A program made the translations under genes and the position numbers. Shown here one piece after another: positions 57,125 through 64,000 of a stretch of DNA of 64,000 nt (positions within the stretch are counted from its first letter, which is position 1; each line of letters begins with the position of its first letter). The notes beneath the pieces were generated by a model. That model was not told the origin of the DNA. It saw only the letters and a list, made by a program, of their open reading frames with translations, and ran no database searches. This stretch comes from Ryuthela nishihirai (lineage: Eukaryota; Arthropoda; Arachnida; Araneae; Heptathelidae): the NCBI GenBank assembly GCA_038380435.1, contig JAWZYU010000034.1, forward strand, positions 5,624,704-5,688,703, in the 5' to 3' direction.

Positions 57125-57700
57125 GGAGATATTACCATTGTTCTAGGTGACTTCAATGCCAAAGTTGGCACTGACTCTGACCTTTGGGGAGGAGTGGATA
57201 GGCTCTTTTGGCATTGGTAGCTGCAATGGCAATGGGCAACGTCTCCTACAGGTAAGTAAACTCAATGGTTTCAGAATAACTAACACTTATTACAAACACC
57301 GCGACATATATAAGTGCACGAGTTTCACCAGATGGGCTGCATAAGAATATGATTGATTATATATTAATTAACAGCAAATGGGCTAGTTCTGTTAGGAATA
57401 CCAGGTCATATAGGGGAGCTAAAATTGAATCTGACCATTACCTTGTTAAAAGTGTGTTGCAACTTAAACTTAAAAAGTGTGCTAGGGTTCAAAAATTTAC
57501 TTTTAATACTGAAGCTTTGAAAGATCCAGTTATAGCCAAAGCTTACCATGATAGGTTACTTAGTCATTATGACAGTCATGGTTTGCTTACTACTGAAGTT
57601 GAGGAAGAATGGGACCATTTTAAAGAGGCTTTTCTTGAAACTAACAGTACTCTTTTAGGAAAAAAAGGTGCAGAGGAAGCAAAATTATTTGAGTGATAAG
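57125..57700 (+). pseudogene. RTE-2 endonuclease second part and linker, frameshifted
   Basis: GDITIVLGDFNAKVGTDSDL holds the catalytic Asp/Asn. A one-base gain near 57,197 moves the frame to GSFGIGSCNGNGQRLLQVSK and NTYYKHRDIYKCT. Another break near 57,330 moves it to MIDYILINSKWASSVRNTRS and KIESDHYLVKSVL, where SDH supplies the last catalytic Asp-His. The frame then runs through EVEEEWDHFKEAFLETNSTL until a longer A run at about 57,659. Confidence 0.85.
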
Positions 57701-57791
57701 GTATTTGAGCTTATTTTAGAAAGAAAGAACTGCAGGAACGTTCTTAATCAATACCCTACTAGTCCTAATAGAAAGCATTATAAAGAGCTTA

Positions 57792-58379
57792 ATGAACTAT
57801 GATCAGTTAGCTGCTGATAAGAATCTTTGGCTTGATGGCTTGGCTGACAAAGCTGAGGAAGCAGTTAGGCAGTACAACAGAAGAGAGCTGTACCAGATAG
57901 TTAATGTTTTATGTGGTAGAAAACGGACAGGAATACAGGGATTGCAGGATAAACAAGGTAAGGTTATAGAAGGGGAGGATTCTGTCATGGCTAGGTGGGC
58001 TCAGCATTTCAGTGATGTTCTAAACAATGTGGTTAGTTCTACTCCAATTCTTTGCAATGATGATAGATGCATCACCAGCTTTAATGTTGGCCCTATAACA
58101 CAATCTGAAGTTATTTTGGTTATTTCTAAACTTAAACATCATAAATCCCCAGGGGTAGATGAAATTACTACAGAAATGCTTAGAGCTGGGAATATTTCGG
58201 TTACCACTTGGATGACTGAAATTTTGAATATCTTTTATGATAAAGGCATGGTTCCTAAAGATTTTATCAGAGCTATTATTATCCCTATTTTCCAAAAAGG
58301 TGATCGCAGTTCTTGTGATAACTATAGGGGTATCAGCCTACTCTCTGTTCCAGGTAGTTCTTTCCATGATTGTGCTTAA
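57792..58379 (+). pseudogene. RTE-2 linker and RT start
   Basis: LAADKNLWLDGLADKAEEAV, GRKRTGIQGLQDKQGKVIEG, HHKSPGVDEITTEMLRAGNI and VIPIF-like IIPIFQKGDRSSCDNYRGIS appear in one frame. It is lost at 58,353, where bases present in RTE-1 (ccagataaagttc) are missing. Confidence 0.85.
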
Positions 58380-58760
58380 TAGAATTAAGAATCTGGTTGA
58401 CAGTCAATTGCGTGATGAGCAATGTGGATTCAGAAGTGGTAGGGGATGTGTAAATCAGATATTTTCACATAGGCAGATTCTTGAGAAATGTTTAAAGTTT
58501 CAGAAACCTTTGGTTGCCAGCTTTGTTGATTTGAAAAAGGCTTTCGACTCTGTTAATCAACATAATTTGTGGTTGATTGTGAAATCATATTGTATACCAG
58601 ACAAGTTAGTTAACCTAATGAAAGCTCTCTATAACAACACTGAATTGTGTATAAGAGTTGGTAAGGCTTGTAACAATTGATTTAGCATTACTTCTGGTGT
58701 TCGACAAGGGTGCATTTTATCACCTTTTCTCTTTAGTTTGGTTATTGATTACGTTATGTG
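58370..58760 (+). pseudogene. RTE-2 RT core with two nonsense codons
   Basis: DEQCGFRSGRGCVNQIFSHR, ASFVDLKKAFDSVNQHNLWL (motif A) and CIPDKLVNLMKALYNNTELC precede a TGA at 58,678 where RTE-1 has TGG. Motif B (SGVRQGCILSPFLFSLVIDY) follows, then another TGA at 58,759 where RTE-1 has CGA. Confidence 0.85.
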
Positions 58761-58767
58761 AAATTCA

Positions 58768-59582
58768 TTGCAAGGGAAAGATTTTGGCCTTAAATGGTCT
58801 GGAGGTACTAAAATTTCTGATTTAGATTATGCTGATGATTTAACCCTTTTGGCAAATGATGTTGATGAGATGAACTCTTTCATTCGAGCTGTTGATGAGA
58901 CTGGTAATAGAGTAGGTTTGGTTATAAACAGAGAGAAAACTAAAATGATGAAAATTGGTCAGGCAGGTTGTGATTCAGTTCATCTGAATGGTTGCAGTTT
59001 TGAGCAGGTGTCACAGTTTAATTACCTTGGGAGCTATGTAACAGATAATGGTGATGTGCGGCATGAGATTAATAGACGAATAGGGATTGCTGCCGGGACG
59101 TTTAAGAATCTATGGAGATTGTGGAGAAATAGGTGTATACACCTAAAGACTAAAATTAGACTGCATAATAGTTTGGTTCTTTCTAGGATTAGTTATGGCA
59201 GTGAGACTTGGACACTTTGTAAACAACATAACAGGAAACTAGATGCTTACGCAGTATCTGGGGCATTAGGTGGTTTAACTTTGTAACTAATGATGAGGTT
59301 AGGCAAAGGAGTCTGCAACCTTCTTTAAGCAGCATATTGTGCAGAGAGAGACTCTGTTGGTTTGGCCATGTTGCCTGTATGAATGATTATAGATTGGCGA
59401 ATAGGGTTATGAACAGTGTACCTAAAGGCCTCAGAAAGAGGGGGAGATCTAGGGTGCAGTGGGCAGACAATTTCAAACAGGACCTTGTTAGAATTGGTGT
59501 GCAGTGGACGGATGAAGCAGATGTAGCTCAGGACAGATATGCTTGGAGAATTAAACTGCACGGTCTGGTTGGACCTCCATAG
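58768..59582 (+). pseudogene. RTE-2 motif C and C-terminal domain
   Basis: DLDYADDLTLLAND (catalytic pair), NREKTKMMKIGQ, QFNYLGSYVTDNGDVRHEIN, SRISYGSETWTLCKQHNRKL, then a small deletion near 59,248 changes frame. The end carries RERLCWFGHVACMNDYRLAN, PKGLRKRGRSRVQW and DRYAWRIKLHGLVGPP before TAG. Confidence 0.85.
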
Positions 59583-59861
59583 CCCATGGCTGCTTGAGGT
59601 TGATGATGAATCATAAGAAAAGTAATTTCATTCATCCTTAAAATTAATCAGAATTTATTAAATTACATCTTAAAATCAACCAACAGCAAAGATGCAGATT
59701 GCTTGTTGACATAGAATAGTTTTGATGAAAAACTGAGTTTGGAACACTAAACTATCAATGACTAGTTCATTTCTCAGAAAACTGTGACTATAAATCTTTC
59801 CACTTTGTCGTATGTGGCACTACCTATGATTGGGAATGGCAACCTTCAAAAATTGCTCATA

Positions 59862-60249
59862 GGTTGTTGGGTTGTTTTACCTCTGAGCGGCACTTTTTTG
59901 CACACCATGGGCTAAATGGCCAGGTCACATGGACCCCGAAGGCTCAGGGAAGGTTGGGGGAGGGGACCCACTGGAACAGCTGTTGGGAGACAGATGGTAG
60001 CCTCCCGTCAAGGCCATCCAGCGTGTTCTTTAACGTGCACAGGGTATGGCTCTCCCGCACACGGGGCCACGGCTTAACGTCCCATCCGACGGACGGCGGC
60101 CTTTCCAAGCCCATCGGTGTCTCCTACTGACCATGGGCAAGGCGGGGAATTTTGCGGAGATAAATCTCAACGCTGACCCAGCTGGGACTCGAACCTGGGA
60201 ACTACAGATTACGAGCCTGGCGCGCTACCGACTGAGCCACCCCCGCCCC
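59862..60249 (-). mobile_element. SINE-B copy in array unit 1
   Basis: It is nearly identical to the copy at 35,317-35,699. A perfect 12-bp target duplication aaattgctcata lies at 59,850-59,861 and 60,250-60,261. The head on the minus strand reads ggggcgggggtggctcagtc with B-box GGTTCGAGTCCC. Confidence 0.95.
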
Positions 60250-60535
60250 AAATTGCTCATAAGTATGACAATGAGCAACAAGGTCATAAGTGGTGTAAAT
60301 TGGATAGTGATGCTAAAGCATAATTAATGCATGAATCAATCAATAGTAAAAATAGAGATTATCAATTAACATAGAATTCAAAAATTAATTTTGTTTTAAA
60401 AAAAAAAAGTTTTGGACAACCACCAAATGTTCTGAATGGTCATTAAATTATCAATGGCAAGTTTATTTCTCAGTTAATTCTGACTATAAATCTTCCTGAC
60501 CTTGTTGCTCATTGTCATTCCTCATGTCATCATCA

Positions 60536-60860
60536 TTGGGTTGTTTTACCTCTGAGCGGCACTTTTTTGCACACCATGGGCTAAATGGCCAGGTAACAAG
60601 AACCCACTTGAACAGCTGTTGGGAGACCGATGGTAGCCTCCCATCCAGGCCATCCGTGTTCTTTTTTTAATGTGCACAGGGCCACAGCTTAATGTCCCAT
60701 CCAGCTCTAATCTTTCCAAGCCCACTGGTGTCCCCTACTGACTGTGGGCAGGGTGGAGAGTTTTGTGGAGATAAATCTCATGCTAACCCAGCTGGGACTC
60801 AAACTTCGGAATTGCAAATTACAAGCCTGGCACACTACCAACTGAGCCACCTTTGCCCCA
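60536..60860 (-). mobile_element. SINE-B copy in array unit 2
   Basis: Same family with more changes and a 50-bp shortening after aacaagaaccc. Flanks catcatcat on both sides suggest a target duplication. It sits about 20-30 bp away from the position used in unit 1, so it is a separate insertion. Confidence 0.88.
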
Positions 60861-61015
60861 TCATCATGATTGGGAATGGCAACCATTCAGTACTGCTCAG
60901 AAGTGGTGTAAATTGGATAGTCATTCATGCCAAAGCATTATTAATACAATAAAATCAATCTACAGTAAAGACAGGTTACCTGATGACATAGAATTCAAGA
61001 AATAATTTTTCTGAA

Positions 61016-62655
61016 AAAAAAAAGTTTTGTCATGAGTCCCACTCCTCATGACTTAACAAATTTTTTGAGCAAAAAAAAATTTTTTTTTTTTCAAATTCTA
61101 TATCTCCACAAATATTATTTAGCTTTGAGCATGCAACACAATGGGTTTAAGTTTTAATAAAATCTTGGAATAAGAATTTGCAGGTTGTTACTGGTGTCAC
61201 TAACTATTAAAGGGAATAAATTCTACTTATTATCAGATTCTCTAATTATTAGAAAACTACTTTTATATTTAAAAAAAAAATCTCTGAAGCAAGTAACCTT
61301 AAAATAGTAGCAACAGTTTTGCTTAAAACATAGTTATTGAAATTATGTGAGATACTAATATCAGTTTGTTCTTCATTCAAGAATTTAGATCTTAAATAAA
61401 GTACCAGATAAGTAAAAAGCAGGACTATTAGCACAAATATCATTAAGGTTCACAGCAATGACACAGGCCAATCAGATGCATTGGATGGTAATGGTAATTG
61501 TTTTTCCTTGAAAAAGTGTAATATCATTTTTTAATTACCTTCAAAAATGCAAGGAAAGAAGGTCAAGATATATTTTTTTCTGCACAAAACTCAATAGTAA
61601 ACATCTTTTTTTTTCAAATTCATCAAAACATAATTTTCAAAGTACTTTCTCGCCTGTGCTTTGTCTTCTAAGATCAAATTCCCTCACATAGTTCAAATAG
61701 TCTGCTCCCAATTTCCTTCTATATTGCTTCTTTATAATTTTCAGCACCCTTTGTTCCTCATACTTCCACTTTTGTATTTAAATTTCAAAGAATAATTACT
61801 AATCCATTACATTTTTTTCACAGTTTAAATTATATTTTGCAAACGATTTTTGAAAAGTTTCCTTTTTTATAATTTTAGCATCTCCATTCGATCCATAACA
61901 CTTATCACCAGTACAAATTTTCCATACAACCCAAAATAATTATTAATAATTCTCTCATTTATTCCTCCAGTATTTTTTTTTAAACAAACTTCTTCAAAAA
62001 GGTAGAAATGCTTGCTTCAGCTATTTCACTTTTATTAACTTTAGTCTAAAATGCAAGTATTCTCCTCTTCAAGTTTATTTTCCTTCTGTGAATACTATTA
62101 AAGCAGAACTTTTCTATTACCTAAAGAGCAGAAAAATAGAAAGCAAAAACTAAAGTACCTGCCTGCTGAGTCATTTTCCACAAATAATAAAAAGCATTTG
62201 TTTTATTTATGAATATTTTTTCAAACATTCAGAAAAAAGTGAATGGTAAAAGTTAAGATTAAACTTAAAACTGCTAACTTTAATGCTGATGCAATCCATA
62301 ATTAAAAAAATGATTATGCTGCATATAGTGAAACTTGAGTTTTTTGCACTTTTTCAGTCAGTTTTGGTCCCAGTCAAATGCTCATAAAAACAAAAAAAGT
62401 TAAATATTAATCATTTTACATTTCTGCAACTTTATCTTTTCCCAAATTTGTACTTCATTGTTTTTGGTGCAAACTATGGAAATTTATCTGGCATGTTTCG
62501 CAGCTAAAATTTCTTATCTAGGATAATGGATGTTATTTCCCATCAGCATTTAGGAATGTTTGTGTGTAATAACCCAGCATATGTTTCCAATTGGATTAAT
62601 TATATATGTGGCTGCATTCATAGAGCATATGATTTGTCTATGCACCATGCTATTT
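61016..62655. other. AT-rich sequence, nothing recognised
   Basis: Poly-A and poly-T runs near 61,010-61,090; no gene or repeat relation. Confidence 0.4.
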
Positions 62656-63386
62656 TGTGATGCCCCATCGTTCACTTTTACTTTACCTTAACCAGTTTTG
62701 CTTAATTTACGTTATATTTATCATTTTGGGGATTTTTATTTCCTTTTTGGCATCACAGCACTCGTTTCCAAGAGTTAGGAGTTGCGCATGCGCAACTCCA
62801 ATCTTCCGACTGTCACCCGCTAAAGTGCGTGCACAAGGACACGCCCCCTCTTGCGTCATAGCTTGCGTTGCTCGTCATTTTATGTAAATGTCTTTCCCGG
62901 CATGCAACATGACACGTTTGGCTCTTGTTAAAACCGGTGACATGCTAGTCACAGTAGCACAGCGTAGCACAAGTAAGTGAACAGCATAGTGAGATAGCAC
63001 ATAGAGAGTCAGATAGACAGTGAGTAGAGCATAAGCATGTAGCACGGAAGAGTGCTCAGTTGATGTATCTTCTTCATTGAAGTTTTGTTGAGTGATTTTT
63101 GGAAATAAATTTGTTTGTTATTTAAACCTTTTGAGTCTTCACTAATTTTTTCTCTTGAGCAACGTGAATTAAGTTTTGAAAAGATATTTAACTTGACAAT
63201 CATTTCTGGATTTTTACTCATTAACGCTCACTGGTATTTTGAACCCTAATTTAACTTATTCTATTTATTTGGCAATTTGTTAATTATTGCCTGGCACCCG
63301 TCTCAGCTATCCGGAGCATAAAACTAATTGGATCAGAAAAAGGGTCCAACCTTAAAAGTATTTTGCAATTTCTTTGGAGCATTACA
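62656..63386 (+). mobile_element. Solo LTR, best copy
   Basis: It starts TGTGATGCCCCATCG and ends GGAGCATTACA, the TGT...ACA form of LTRs, with ATTT on both sides (62,652-62,655 and 63,387-63,390) as a possible 4-bp duplication. It contains acgccccctcttgcgtcata, an NRF1-type palindrome and gaaataaattt (polyadenylation-type signal) near 63,104. No coding region is attached. Related copies lie at 39,800-40,552 and 49,523-50,405. Confidence 0.85.
62783..62794. promoter_or_regulatory. NRF1-type palindrome TGCGCATGCGCA in the LTR
   Basis: The perfect 12-bp core lies in a 22-bp palindrome ggagttgcgcatgcgcaactcc cut at 20 here: ggagttgcgcatgcgcaact plus cc. NRF1 (Ewg in insects) binds this core. 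The LTR at 39,800-40,552 keeps the same core at 40,414-40,425. Function as an LTR promoter element is inference. Confidence 0.6.
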
Positions 63387-63390
63387 ATTT

Positions 63391-64000
63391 CATTAAAGCT
63401 TTGGTCCTATTACACATTAGTATAATAATAACAACTATCGAAAACATCAGTTCATCGCTCACGTGACTGCAAAGTGCATCAAAATACACTGACCATTGTG
63501 CTTTCATACGTAGAAAAAAAATAAACAGAAATACGATAACTGCAGTGTAACTGAATTTGACTTAATTCAATGTAAACAGTGAACACAATTCATGTGATAA
63601 TCATAAAAACAGTGAATGATCACATTAACTTACTAATGGCATAAAACCTGAAGTTTTGTAATGAGCAAATTTTGCAGTGGAATAAACTTGAATTTTACCA
63701 TAATACGGTTAAATATGGATAATAATGAATATCAGAAATCATTTAGATAAGTGATGAAATAAATATTTTATCACGAGTTGATGTGCATATTGGAGCACAT
63801 ACTGAACTGGCTTCATGGTTGTTATTTTCAGTGTCCACGTTAAACGATATTGTACAAATCATGAAAGAACTGAAAGAAGTTACGTCAAGTGTGGACCTTT
63901 CTCCAAGCAGCAGAAATCATTGAAACATATGTCTGCTGGAGGAAACAAAATCTGCTCTTGCAGCATGATTCAATCAAATATGTGCAGGTAATGCTTCCAT
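63391..64000. other. Unassigned end of window with a possible transposase trace
   Basis: The plus strand at about 63,830-63,925 reads STLNDIVQIMKELKEVTSSV, which resembles the L--IV-ILKP--E-T- stretch of ZBED-type hAT transposases. The match is short and runs into a stop, so this is only a hint. Confidence 0.3.

Larger units (their letters stand above)
56040..59612 (+). mobile_element. RTE-clade LINE, longest copy (RTE-2)
   Basis: It has a less AT-rich 5' region (about 56,040-56,700, including cgccttctcgtggtgcaggc), an apurinic-type endonuclease, RT and C-terminal domain, and a short 3' end cccatggctgcttgaggttgatgatgaatc, a GATGAT-type tail usual in this clade. The 5' limit is approximate because no target duplication was identified. 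The RT part is close to RTE-1, so the family moved fairly recently, but this copy has several stops and frame changes. Confidence 0.88.
59613..61015. repeat. Three-unit tandem array hosting two SINE-B insertions
   Basis: Units share aaatc.a.c.acag.aaagat/acag, gacatagaat, then gtttatttctcag.taattctgactataaatct, gattgggaatggcaacc, gtggtgtaaattggatagt and gc.aaagcat.attaat. The copies start near 59,640, 60,290 and 60,905. Without the SINEs the unit is about 265-280 bp. Confidence 0.7.

Overview
This is animal nuclear DNA: AT-rich, intron-poor in coding signal and very dense in transposable elements. The best host signal is two exons of a metastasis-associated (MTA family) gene of the NuRD chromatin complex on the minus strand. 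They form one reading frame across a 17.4-kb intron (26,114-43,487). The form of MTA with a C2H2 finger just before the GSPRP / KTR-AFYLHTT block, and Jockey-type LINE proteins of the kind common in arthropods, point to an arthropod. A chelicerate-like genome would fit, but the window does not settle the taxon.

Layout. 1-20.6 kb is mostly old AT-rich sequence with two hAT MITEs, many tRNA-derived SINEs of two families (called A and B here), a foldback palindrome, a decayed Tc1 element and two copies of a long-inverted-repeat element. 20,672-24,355 is one hAT element with a perfect 8-bp target duplication. The 3' MTA exon is at 25,888-26,113, and a Tc1 element with TIRs follows at 26.5-27.7 kb. 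28.7-35.3 kb holds an AT-rich dispersed and tandem repeat family into which an RTE-clade LINE (30.4-32.5 kb) has inserted. 37.3-42.4 kb is a nest: a minus-strand Jockey LINE broken by a Tc1 element and a solo LTR, with another Tc1 remnant behind it. The 5' MTA exon seen here is at 43,488-43,585.

43.85-51 kb is a second nest: the left end of a hAT, rearranged RTE pieces, a Tc1 element inside the RTE, and a GTF2IRD2/Charlie8-like hAT transposase. A 29-bp minisatellite follows, then an LTR with a SINE inside it, and an RTE 3' end. 52.5-53.9 kb carries a large inverted repeat next to a Penelope-like element (RT plus GIY-YIG remnants). 56.0-59.6 kb is the longest RTE copy (endonuclease to 3' end), followed by a tandem array with two independent SINE-B insertions and a second solo LTR with a perfect NRF1-type palindrome.

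No transposon copy here looks able to encode an intact protein; all have frameshifts, stops or deletions. I found no rRNA, functional tRNA, CRISPR array or bacterial-type operon. Exons of MTA for the BAH, ELM2, SANT and GATA-finger regions, and the final exons, were not recognised and probably lie outside the window or are too short to see by eye.
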